A stretch of 64,000 nucleotides of DNA from CAVOAK01 sp963664465 (GTDB lineage Bacteria > Pseudomonadota > Alphaproteobacteria > UBA8366 > CAVOAK01): contig CAXXSU010000004.1 in the NCBI GenBank assembly GCA_963664465.2, positions 310,001 to 374,000 of the forward strand. Direction: 5' to 3'. The notes under the pieces are model-generated. The model worked only from the letters and a program-made list of their open reading frames with translations. It had not been told where the DNA came from and made no database searches. A program made the translations under genes and the position numbers. How positions within the stretch are numbered: the first letter of the stretch is position 1; every line of letters begins with the position of its first letter. Below, in pieces: positions 7,793 to 15,728 of the stretch.

Positions 7793-10057
7793 ATGGTAAC
7801 ACAACAAGACAATTCGGGCGGACCGCCAGTTGGGCGGACCGAAGACCGGCGGTTGTTGACGGGGTTTGGCCGGTTCGTGGCCGACCTTGACCTGCCAAAT
7901 CAACTGTTCGCATGTTTGCTGCGGTCCCCCCATGCGCACGCGCGCATTCTCAGCATTGATGTGGCGGCGGCGCAAAACGCGCTTGGCGTCAAGGGTGTCT
8001 ATACCGCAGCCGACCTTGCAGCCGCGGGCCTTAGCGACATGCCGCAGACGAAGATGTGGATGCCAGCCGGTCCAGCCGTTCCCTCAAGGCCGCTTCTGGC
8101 GACAGATACGGTGCGACATGTTGGCGAAGGGATAGTGTTCGTTGTTGCGGCCTCGCTTGGCGATGCCTTGAACGCGGCGCAACTTGTCGAGGTGGAGTAC
8201 GACGCTCTGGCGCCGATAGTTGATATGCGCGCGGCCAGCGAATTTTGCTTCGATTGGGAAGAAGGCGATCGCGAAGCCACCGAGCAGGCGATTGCGGGTG
8301 CCGCCCATGTAACGTCGATCGAAACTGTCATTAACCGCATCGCCGTCAGCCCATTGGAGCCGCGCGCGGCGATTGGCGAGTACGGATCGAGCGCGGGCTA
8401 CCGTCTGCACGTTCAAAGCCAGGGCGTGCACCACATTCGCAACGTGCTGGCCGACACGGTGCTCGACATTCCACGCGATCGGATTCAGGTATTTACCGGC
8501 GACGTCGGCGGCGCCTTTGGCATGAAGGTCTCTGCATTTCCCGAATATGCATTGGTGCTTTACGCGGCCCGCCAGTTGGGACAACCGGTGAAATGGGTGA
8601 GCGACCGCGCCGAAGCCTTTCTCAGCGACACCCATGGCCGTGACCAGATCATGAGTGTACAGCTTGCATTCGATGGCGACCGCCGCATCGTTGGGCTGCA
8701 GGCGTCGAAACTGTCGGCGATGGGGGCTTATGTTACCGGCGACGGACCGGAAATGGCGACCAACCAGTTTGCCAAAGTTTTCGGCCACACTTATCTCGTT
8801 CCGGCCATGCACGTCCGGGTCCGTGGCGTCGTCACCAACACCGTGCCGATTGCGGCTTACCGTGGTTACGGAAAGCCCGAAGCGATTTCGGTTGTCGAGC
8901 GATTGATCGACAGGGCGGCGCGCGAGATGGGTGTCGATCGGATCGAACTCCGCCGCCGCAATCTCATTCCGGAAGCGTCGATGCCCTACACAAACACGCT
9001 CGGCAAGACGTACGACTGTGGCGCATTTGAGCGGATCATGGACGCCGCGCTGCAGCGCGCCGGCTGGGATGGTTTCGCAAAGCGGAAGTCGGCCGCGGCG
9101 GCGCGTGGTATGGCGCGCGGTATCGGGGTTGGATTGAGTCTTCAGATGACGATGGGCATACCGAAAGAAATCAGTGAGGTTGCTCTGTCGCCCGATGGTG
9201 CGGTTGTCGTGCGAACGGGAATGCAGGCCTGCGGCCAAGGCCACGAGACAACCTATGCGCAATTGGTTTCGGACTATCTGGGCGTGCCATTTGGTGCGGT
9301 GCGCGTCGAGCAGGGAAATTCGGCACACCTTCCGGACGGTGTAGGCACGGGCGCGTCGACCGGACTGACGGTCGGCGGCACCACTATCTACCGCACGACC
9401 GAAAAGCTGGTCGAACAATGCCGAGTGCAGGCCGCCGATCACCTGGAGGCTGCGGTTGACGACATCGTCTTCAATAAGGGGCGCTTTGTCGTTGCCGGTA
9501 CAGACCGTCATGTGGATCTGTTTGAGCTTGCGCGCGCAATCGAGGCCGATGGGAGTGGCGCTTGCGTTGCGCGCCTGCAATTGGACAGCAATCTCGAAAC
9601 CACGCCCAACGGCGCCTATGTGGCGGAGATAGAAGTTGATCCCGAGACTGGCGCGACGACCCTGATCGCCTTCACGGCGGTCAATGATCTTGGCCAGGTC
9701 ATAAATCCGGCACTCGCCGAGGGTCAAATCCACGGCGGCATCGCACAAGGTGTGGGGCAGGCCATGATCGAAGATGTGATTTACGATGCCGCGACCGGTC
9801 AATTGCTAACCGGTTCATTTATGGATTACTGCCTGCCGCGGGCTGACGATTTGCCCTCTCTCCTCTGCGCGACCGAAGGCATTCCAACGACCAATACTCC
9901 ATTTGGCGCAAAGGGTGCCGGTGAAATTGGCGCAATCGGTGCTCCGGCCCCGATCCTGAACGCTATCGCCGACGCGCTGGGCAATGATGGTTTCGACATG
10001 CCGACAACGTCCGAGGCGATCTGGCGCGCACTCGCCGATGCCGGCGATCAGGCCTAG
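7793..10057 (+). CDS. Xanthine dehydrogenase/CO dehydrogenase-type molybdopterin subunit
   Basis: The 754-residue large, molybdenum-cofactor-binding subunit of a molybdenum hydroxylase. It starts with the family's RTEDRRLLTGFGRFVADL, has the hammerhead domain (about 20-125), the motif AAYRGYGKPEA near residue 357 at the active-site loop, and the catalytic glutamate in KGAGEIGAIG near residue 710. The loop is not AYRCSFR, the form in true aerobic CO dehydrogenases, so CO oxidation is not supported. The FAD and 2Fe-2S subunits that normally accompany it are absent on both sides: upstream is the IS, downstream a leftward operon. It may borrow partners encoded elsewhere. The substrate is unknown. 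Confidence 0.88.
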   Translation: MVTQQDNSGGPPVGRTEDRRLLTGFGRFVADLDLPNQLFACLLRSPHAHARILSIDVAAAQNALGVKGVYTAADLAAAGLSDMPQTKMWMPAGPAVPSRPLLATDTVRHVGEGIVFVVAASLGDALNAAQLVEVEYDALAPIVDMRAASEFCFDWEEGDREATEQAIAGAAHVTSIETVINRIAVSPLEPRAAIGEYGSSAGYRLHVQSQGVHHIRNVLADTVLDIPRDRIQVFTGDVGGAFGMKVSAFPEYALVLYAARQLGQPVKWVSDRAEAFLSDTHGRDQIMSVQLAFDGDRRIVGLQASKLSAMGAYVTGDGPEMATNQFAKVFGHTYLVPAMHVRVRGVVTNTVPIAAYRGYGKPEAISVVERLIDRAAREMGVDRIELRRRNLIPEASMPYTNTLGKTYDCGAFERIMDAALQRAGWDGFAKRKSAAAARGMARGIGVGLSLQMTMGIPKEISEVALSPDGAVVVRTGMQACGQGHETTYAQLVSDYLGVPFGAVRVEQGNSAHLPDGVGTGASTGLTVGGTTIYRTTEKLVEQCRVQAADHLEAAVDDIVFNKGRFVVAGTDRHVDLFELARAIEADGSGACVARLQLDSNLETTPNGAYVAEIEVDPETGATTLIAFTAVNDLGQVINPALAEGQIHGGIAQGVGQAMIEDVIYDAATGQLLTGSFMDYCLPRADDLPSLLCATEGIPTTNTPFGAKGAGEIGAIGAPAPILNAIADALGNDGFDMPTTSEAIWRALADAGDQA

Positions 10058-10068
10058 GAAACCGCCTG

Positions 10069-10314
10069 CTAGCTAGAGCTTGACCCCTCGCCGTCACGCT
10101 CCGATGCCGCAGGGTCGCGCCGGATGCGCTTGATCGAATAGATGGTGAGTATCAAGAAAGCGCCGAGCATTGGGAACAGCACAAAGTCCGTCCAGGCGAG
10201 CCAAGAGACGACGCCGAATACGCTAAAGACCGTAATCAAGAACGGCGTAAAGCAGCAGATACCGGTCAGCACAGTACCTGTTATGCCAACCCGAAGAAGA
10301 TCGCGCGGCTTCAT
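10069..10314 (-). CDS. MerF-like small heavy-metal transporter
   Basis: An 81-residue protein resembling the mercury transporter MerF: a LLRVGITGT start, a vicinal cysteine pair at residues 20-21 inside the first membrane segment (GICCFTP), then a second membrane segment (about 43-63) ending in TIYSIKR. MerF passes Hg(II) from the periplasmic to the cytoplasmic side through paired cysteines; this protein lacks the second, C-terminal cysteine pair and ends in an acidic/serine tail. No merR, merA, merT or merP lies nearby. Its start overlaps the stop of the upstream COG0523 GTPase gene (ATGA), in an operon led by a Zur-like regulator, so zinc or another soft metal is a plausible substrate. Function here is inference. 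Confidence 0.72.
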   Translation of the reverse strand: MKPRDLLRVGITGTVLTGICCFTPFLITVFSVFGVVSWLAWTDFVLFPMLGAFLILTIYSIKRIRRDPAASERDGEGSSSS

Positions 10315-11396
10315 GACGGCATCGATCCATCACCGGCGACGAAGGCCTGGAACATCTGTTCAATTGGTTCGCGATTGAGGTCGCGCGTGATCATCACGAT
10401 GCGCGAACGCCGATCATCGTCTGGCCAAGCCTCAAGCAGCGTCGGCGGATGAAACACGTGCTGAACGCCATGAATGACGACCGGCTGATCGGTCGCGTCG
10501 ACGTTGAGCACTCCCTTTATCCGCAGCAGAGATTCGCCGTGAACGGCGATCAATGCCTCAATCCACATGACGAAGCCTTCCCATTTGAGCGGCTCATCGT
10601 AGGTCAGGCAAAAGGCGTGGATACGCTCATCATGGCGGTTTAAGTCGTGATGATGGCCATGGTCATGGCCGTCACCACGGTGATCGTCCTGGTGGTCTTC
10701 GGAGTAAGCTTCCTCACGCAACCACTTGGCAACGTCCGGTACTTTCTTCGCCGGATCGAAGAGGCCACAATTGAACAATGTAGAAGGCTCGATCTCGCCA
10801 TGCTGGACCGGGAAGACCGGGGCAGCGGGGTTGAGCGATTGCAGACGTTCGGTCAGCGCGGCGACATCGTCTTCGCTAGCGATATCGCCCTTTGTCACGA
10901 GAAGTCGATCCGCAACGGCAGCCTGTTTAACCGATTCGAAATGAGTGTCCAGTTGTTTTGCGCCGTTGACGCCATCGACGGTGGAAATCACGCCGTCAAG
11001 CCGATAGCGAGACGCGAGCACCGGGTCGCTCATCAGTGTGTGTAGGATCGGTGCAGGGTCGGCAAGCCCCGTCGTTTCAATCACGACCCGATCGAACTCG
11101 GGGATTTCGCCTTTTACACGGCGCACGAAAAGGCTGCGCAGCGTGTCGATCAGATCGCCGCGAATGGTGCAGCACAGACATCCGCTGTTGAGCAATATCG
11201 TGTCCTCTCCGGACTTTTCCACGAGCATGTGGTCAAGACCAACTTCGCCGAATTCATTGATGACGACGGCAGTATTCGCCATGTCCGGATGGTGAAGCAG
11301 CCGAGATAACAGCGTCGTCTTACCGCTGCCGAGGAACCCCGTCAGAACCGTTACCGGAAGCCTGGCACTTGCGTCTGGAACTTGGACCTCAGCCAT
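10311..11396 (-). CDS. COG0523 (CobW/ZigA-type) metal-chaperone GTPase
   Basis: A 361-residue G3E-family P-loop GTPase. Visible are the Walker A GFLGSGKTT (20-28), the metal-binding GCLCC (72-76), the ETTGLADP switch (107-114), a TKGD guanine motif (168-171), a histidine/aspartate-rich linker (about 233-256, with HDHGHHH) and the C-terminal CobW domain. The family delivers zinc, cobalt or iron to client enzymes; the GCLCC plus His-rich loop and the adjacent Zur-like gene favour zinc. A longer open frame reaches 11516, but the ATG at 11396 has GAGGAAG upstream. Its first 8 nt overlap the end of the zur-like gene, and its stop overlaps the MerF-like start, indicating translational coupling throughout. 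Confidence 0.88.
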   Translation of the reverse strand: MAEVQVPDASARLPVTVLTGFLGSGKTTLLSRLLHHPDMANTAVVINEFGEVGLDHMLVEKSGEDTILLNSGCLCCTIRGDLIDTLRSLFVRRVKGEIPEFDRVVIETTGLADPAPILHTLMSDPVLASRYRLDGVISTVDGVNGAKQLDTHFESVKQAAVADRLLVTKGDIASEDDVAALTERLQSLNPAAPVFPVQHGEIEPSTLFNCGLFDPAKKVPDVAKWLREEAYSEDHQDDHRGDGHDHGHHHDLNRHDERIHAFCLTYDEPLKWEGFVMWIEALIAVHGESLLRIKGVLNVDATDQPVVIHGVQHVFHPPTLLEAWPDDDRRSRIVMITRDLNREPIEQMFQAFVAGDGSMPS

Positions 11397-11904
11397 GTTG
11401 TATCTCTTCCTCTCGCGGCTGCGTGCTCTTGACGCAATCGGGGCAAAGACCACGGATTTCGATTGTCTGCTGTCGAGGCTCGAAACCTTGTTGGCGTGCT
11501 CCGTTACGAATTGCACGGACGATTTCGGGGTCGCTCATCTCGTGGGTTGAGCCGAATTCCCCGCATATCAGAAATTGACCACTGTGGCGAAGACGCGGAT
11601 CGAAACAGCCAATGTATGCGCTAAGAGACTGGATCTTGTGGACAAAGCCGTGTGATTCCAAGAAATCGAGCGCCCGATAGACAGTAGGCGGCGCGGCGCG
11701 GCATCCGCTTTCATTGAGTGCGGCAAGTATTGCATCGGCGCCGACCGGCTCATGGCCACGCCAAATCAGCTCTAGCACGCGCCGCCGCGTCTCGGTTAGT
11801 CGCAATCCTTGCTCGGCGCACAGTTCTGCTGAAATCGCAATTGCATCGTCGATGCAGCGCTGGTGGTCGTGGCCGTCGCCGCAAAATGAAGAGCTATTGA
11901 CCAT
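11389..11904 (-). CDS. zur: Fur-family regulator, Zur-like
   Basis: A 171-residue Fur-superfamily repressor: winged helix at about 20-90 (LTETRRRVLELI, PPTVYRALDFL) and a dimerisation/metal domain. Residues His89, Cys100, His107 and Glu122 fit the spacing of the regulatory zinc site of E. coli Zur. The structural zinc site is odd: the first CxxC is FLICGEFG, with Cys114 present but Phe at 117, while the second (CPDC, 154/157) is intact. The N-terminus adds CGDGHDHQRC, a possible extra ligand set. First gene of a three-gene operon with a COG0523 GTPase and a MerF-like transporter. I found no convincing operator palindrome in the 86 bp shared with the divergent amidase gene. Confidence 0.78.
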   Translation of the reverse strand: MVNSSSFCGDGHDHQRCIDDAIAISAELCAEQGLRLTETRRRVLELIWRGHEPVGADAILAALNESGCRAAPPTVYRALDFLESHGFVHKIQSLSAYIGCFDPRLRHSGQFLICGEFGSTHEMSDPEIVRAIRNGARQQGFEPRQQTIEIRGLCPDCVKSTQPREEEIQHG

Positions 11905-12925
11905 TCGATATCATAGCATCGGTTGCGCCGTGGCTGACAACGGTGTCGTATGTGGGAGAAGGCATCACTTAATTCCCCTACGCCCGGTTCATGCCCGTCG
12001 ACAAAAATCTTATCAAGATGACGGCCCGCGAGGCCGTCGAACATTTGAACGCTGGGGATCTCAGCCCGCTGGAACTGGTCGATGCTGCGCTCGAACGTCA
12101 CGAGGCCGTCGACGGCATTGTTAACGCCATGCCGACGATATGTGCCGAGCGCGCCCGCGCCCATGCGCGCCGCATCGCCGATGCAGGGCCGCCGTCGCGC
12201 AATGGCACGGAGCCGAACGGTGTGTGGCTGGGCGGCTTGCCGATAGCCGTCAAAGATCTGCAGGACGTGGCTGGCGTACGCACCACCTATGGATCGCCAG
12301 TCTATCGCGAGCATATTCCTGTTCGCACCGATCTTGCCGTCGAACGGCTCGAGAGGCGTGGCGCAATTGTCCTCGGAAAGTCGAACACGCCTGAATTCGG
12401 GGCGGGTGCCAATACATTCAACGAGGTGTTCGGAAAGACCCGAAATCCATGGAATACGACGCTGACTTGCGGCGGCTCGTCGGGCGGTTCGGCGGTTGCA
12501 TTGGCGACCGGCCAAAGCTGGCTGGCGACCGGCTCTGATCTTGGCGGCTCGCTTCGTATTCCTGCGAGTTTTTGTTCGGTCGTCGGCTTGCGGCCGAGTC
12601 CCGGCCGCGTCGCGTGTGGACCGGCTCCGCTGCCCTTCGATGTTCTGAGCGTCGAAGGGCCGATGGGACGCAACGTCGGCGATGTCGCGCTGATGCTCGA
12701 TGCGATGAGCGGTTGGCACGCCGCCGATCCGATTTCGCTTCCGGCCCCTGACCGCTCCTTTTCCGCCCATCTCGAAAGTCCGATCGCACCGACCCGCGTG
12801 GCTTTCAGCCGTGATCTCGGGTTCTTGCCGGTCGATGGCGAAGTTGCGGATATCTGCGCTGCTGCCTGCCGCCAGTTCGAAGTGTTTGGTTCCAATGTCG
12901 ATGAGGCCTGCCTTGATTTCTCAAA

Positions 12926-13964
12926 ATAGGGTATCCTATTCGCTCTCGTAGTGGCAAGATGTTGTGATGGCCGAGAATACTGCCCATCCCGTTGGCGGGA
13001 TCGATTACCCTCGCACGCTTATGGAATTTGACGACTGGTTCGCTTCTGAGGCCGCCTGTGCGGATTTTCTTCGGCGTGTCCGTTGGCCTGCCGGGTTTCG
13101 GTGTCCGGCCTGCGGGGGAACCGAGGCGTGGGTGACGGCCAGGGGCCAACAGCGATGTGCGGGATGCCAACGTCAGACGTCGCCGACCGCGGGGACGATC
13201 TTCGAGGGTACGCGGAAACCGTTGCGGCTTTGGTTCCAGGCGATGTGGTATGTGACGAATCAGAAGCACGGCGTCAGTGCGCTTGGGGTTCAACGAATAC
13301 TCGGCCTGGGCGGTTATCAAACGGCTTGGACATGGCTCCATAAGCTGCGCCGGGCCATGGTTCGACCGGGCAGAGAGCTTCTGAATGGCGAGGTCGAGGT
13401 CGACGAAACCTATGTGGGCGGCCGGGAGGTTGGCGTTACGGGGCGGAAAACAAACAAGAAATCGATTGTCGCGATTGCCGCCGAAATCCGGGGTCGGGGC
13501 ACCGGTCGTATCCGCATGGCGCGTGTCGAGGACGCATCCGCCGAGAGCCTCATTCCTTTCGTCCAAACGGCTGTGTGCCCGGGAGCAACGATTCGAACCG
13601 ATGGCTGGCGAGCCTACAACGGTCTCACGGGAGTCGGCTTCGAACACCAGCCGAAAAATATTTCCGCCAGCGGCGACCCAGCCCACATTGTCATGCCCCA
13701 AGTTCATCGGGTAGCCGGCCTCCTTGATCGGTGGTGGCTGGGTATTCACCATGGGGCTATTAGCGCCTCCCAGCTTGATTACTATCTGGACGAGTTCACG
13801 TTCCGCTTCAATCGCCGCCGATCCAAAGCTCGCGGCCTCCTGTTCTATCGACTCCTCCAGCAAGCAGTGCAACTGGAGCCCGTGCCATACAAGAAGCTCG
13901 TCGGGGGCAGACCCAGCCCTGCCCCCCAGATCTAGGCACTACGAGAGCGAATAGGATACCCTAT
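12926..13964 (+). mobile_element. IS1595-family insertion sequence, copy 2
   Basis: A complete 1,039-bp element with the same 28-bp inverted repeats as copy 1 and its own 8-bp target duplication TTCTCAAA (12918-12925 and 13965-13972). Oriented opposite to copy 1, with 5,259 bp between them. The different target duplications show two separate insertions rather than a composite transposon. Confidence 0.95.
12967..13935 (+). CDS. IS1595-family transposase (copy 2)
   Basis: Translation identical to the transposase of copy 1: N-terminal zinc ribbon (CPAC, CAGC) and DDE-type core (VDETY, RTDGW, LDEFTFRFN). The start codon is ATG at 12967, with an overlapping GTG at 12964. It is transcribed in the same direction as the amidase gene it interrupts. 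Confidence 0.95.
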   Translation: MAENTAHPVGGIDYPRTLMEFDDWFASEAACADFLRRVRWPAGFRCPACGGTEAWVTARGQQRCAGCQRQTSPTAGTIFEGTRKPLRLWFQAMWYVTNQKHGVSALGVQRILGLGGYQTAWTWLHKLRRAMVRPGRELLNGEVEVDETYVGGREVGVTGRKTNKKSIVAIAAEIRGRGTGRIRMARVEDASAESLIPFVQTAVCPGATIRTDGWRAYNGLTGVGFEHQPKNISASGDPAHIVMPQVHRVAGLLDRWWLGIHHGAISASQLDYYLDEFTFRFNRRRSKARGLLFYRLLQQAVQLEPVPYKKLVGGRPSPAPQI

Positions 13965-14570
13965 TTCTCAAATACACCCGAGATATTCCAGATCTTACGT
14001 GCGGCGCTGTTCGCGGCGCGCTTTGCGCCGCTGCTTGCCGAGCGTCGCGAGGATCTGAAGCCGGAGATCATCTGGAACATCGAGAAGGGGTTGGCGCTGA
14101 CCGCCAATGAGATCGGTCAGGCTGAACGCGCACGTGCGGGGCTCTATGCGAGCGTGAACGAATTTTTCGCAGACTATGATTTGCTTGCTTGCCCTGCGGT
14201 TACAGTCCCGCCGTTCGATGTCGATGTTCGCTATATTACCGAGGTGGCCGGGCACACATTCGACAATTATGTCGACTGGCTGGGAATCACCTACGCGATT
14301 TCGCTGACGGCATGCCCGGCAATCTCGGTGCCCTGTGGCTTTACGGACAGTGGGTTGCCAGTGGGACTGCAACTGGTTGGCCGCCCTCGCGGCGAGGCCG
14401 AACTATTGATGTTTGCGTCGCTCTTCGAGGGCGAGGCTGCAATCGAGACGCTGGCGCCAATGCCGATTGATCCCAAATAGGCGCAGATCGCGGCAACGGC
14501 TATACACTCCACTATCGCCGCACTATATGGTCGCGCTTCCGGCAGGGTTGGCTGGCTTCAGGAATCGAGC

Positions 14571-15527
14571 ATGCAGATCATCCGACACTATGACGAAGTG
14601 CCCGACGAATTCCGCGGTAGTGTCGTTGTGCTCGGCAATTTCGACGGTGTGCACCGTGGCCACCAGGCGGTCATCGGACAGGCGTCTCATGCCGCGCAAG
14701 CGGCCGGCGTCGCTTTGGTCCTAATTACGTTCGAACCCCATCCCCGGCGGTTTTTCCGGCCGCAGGATCCACCGTTCAACCTCACGCCGTTTCGAAGCAA
14801 GGCGCATTACCTGGCACCGCTGGGCGTCGATTTACTGGTTTTGCTGAATTTCGATGAACAGCTATCCCAGAAGCCGGCGGAATTGTTTACGCAGGAAGTT
14901 CTGGCTGACGCAATTGCCGCCTCTCAAGTGGTCGTTGGATACGATTTCGTGTTCGGCCATGGCCGGAAGGGCAATGTCGCGCTGTTGAAGAAGCTATCCA
15001 CCAAGCACGGATTCGAACTCCTGGTGATCGAGCCCGTCGCTTCCGCCGATGGTGGAGTCTATTCGTCGACGCGGGTGCGCGACTATCTCGCTGCTGGCAA
15101 ACCCGGTCATGCGGCCGCCTTGCTCGGTCGACCATTTGAAATTGAAGGCCGCGTGATACGCGGCGACAAACGCGGTGAGAAGATTGGCTTCCCGACTGCG
15201 AATATTGGACTCGGCGACTATATGCACCCTGCCTTCGGCGTTTATGCTGTGCGTGCTGGCGAGGCCCAGGGGGAGGAACTTGTTTGGCGCAGCGGTGTCG
15301 CAAACCTTGGTGTGCGGCCGACGGTCGAGGGCACGACTCCATTTCTCGAGGTTCACCTCTTTGATTTTTCGGGCGATCTATATGGCAATCAACTCCGCGT
15401 AGGACTGATCGAATATATCAGGCCTGAGCACAAATTTGAGAGCCTTGATGACTTGAGCTCGCAGATCGCCGAGGACTGCGAGACCGCGCGTAGGCTCCTG
15501 CGAACCCGAGAAGCGGGCGCCTCTTGA
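14571..15527 (+). CDS. ribF: Bifunctional riboflavin kinase/FAD synthetase
   Basis: Converts riboflavin to FMN and then FAD in the cytoplasm. At 318 residues it has the normal length. The N-terminal FAD synthetase domain shows GNFDGVHRGH (22-31), a nucleotidyltransferase HxGH-type motif, and SSTRVR (165-170); the C-terminal flavokinase domain shows GDKRGEKIGFPTAN (198-211) and GVRPTVEG. It opens a rightward run ribF-ileS-lspA-DUF3035-M16-M16, a gene order common in alphaproteobacteria. The 201 bp between this gene and ileS hold no recognisable gene or leader element. Confidence 0.96.
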   Translation: MQIIRHYDEVPDEFRGSVVVLGNFDGVHRGHQAVIGQASHAAQAAGVALVLITFEPHPRRFFRPQDPPFNLTPFRSKAHYLAPLGVDLLVLLNFDEQLSQKPAELFTQEVLADAIAASQVVVGYDFVFGHGRKGNVALLKKLSTKHGFELLVIEPVASADGGVYSSTRVRDYLAAGKPGHAAALLGRPFEIEGRVIRGDKRGEKIGFPTANIGLGDYMHPAFGVYAVRAGEAQGEELVWRSGVANLGVRPTVEGTTPFLEVHLFDFSGDLYGNQLRVGLIEYIRPEHKFESLDDLSSQIAEDCETARRLLRTREAGAS

Positions 15528-15728
15528 CCGCTTCTGACCCCACGCCATACGATGCGCGCCATGTTGGTACACCCAGACGCACACGCATCGAGTTCGATAC
15601 GAATTACGGACCCGGTCCTGTAGTCGCAGGCGCCGGGATACTGTTTTTCAACTGTGTGCTGTCGAGAGTGGGTGAGGCATGACCCCATTAAATCCTGAGG
15701 GTGCGTATTTGGCGCAGAGTTCACTGCG

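Larger units (their letters stand above)
11991..14480 (+). pseudogene. Amidase gene split by IS1595-family element
   Basis: Amidase-signature family enzyme (amide hydrolase with a Ser-cisSer-Lys triad) interrupted by the IS at 12926-13964. The 5' part (11991-12925) has AVKDL with the catalytic lysine (about residue 87), GGSSGGSAVALA and GSDLGGSLRIPA with the serines. It runs four bases into the IS and stops at 12927-12929. The 3' part resumes at 13973. Deleting the IS and one TTCTCAAA repeat joins 935 and 508 nt into a perfect 480-codon frame through DFSNTPEIFQ. No other lesion is seen, so inactivation is recent. The 5' fragment of 312 residues keeps all catalytic residues but lacks the C-terminal third and is unlikely to fold properly. 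The substrate is unknown. Confidence 0.93.

Noticed and set aside
8084..9802. Long open frame of 572 codons on the minus strand
   Set aside because: Lies wholly antisense to the molybdenum hydroxylase gene; no family resemblance. A by-product of high-GC codon use.
10069..10314. Mercury-resistance operon
   Set aside because: Only a MerF-like gene is present; merR, merT, merP and merA are absent, and the neighbours are zinc-type genes.
11905..11990. Zur-box palindrome upstream of zur
   Set aside because: Only a loose CGAT/ATCG inverted repeat is seen near 11906-11921; it does not resemble a known Zur operator closely enough to call.
6620..13972. Composite transposon carrying the metal operon and molybdenum subunit
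   Set aside because: Each IS copy has its own different 8-bp duplication, and the interior contains the native leader of the desaturase gene and the 5' half of the amidase gene, whose other parts lie outside. The segment is native DNA hit twice.
15528..15728. Possible tRNA-sensing leader before ileS
   Set aside because: No T-box-like motif, specifier stem or terminator hairpin is visible, and T-box leaders are not expected in this class.
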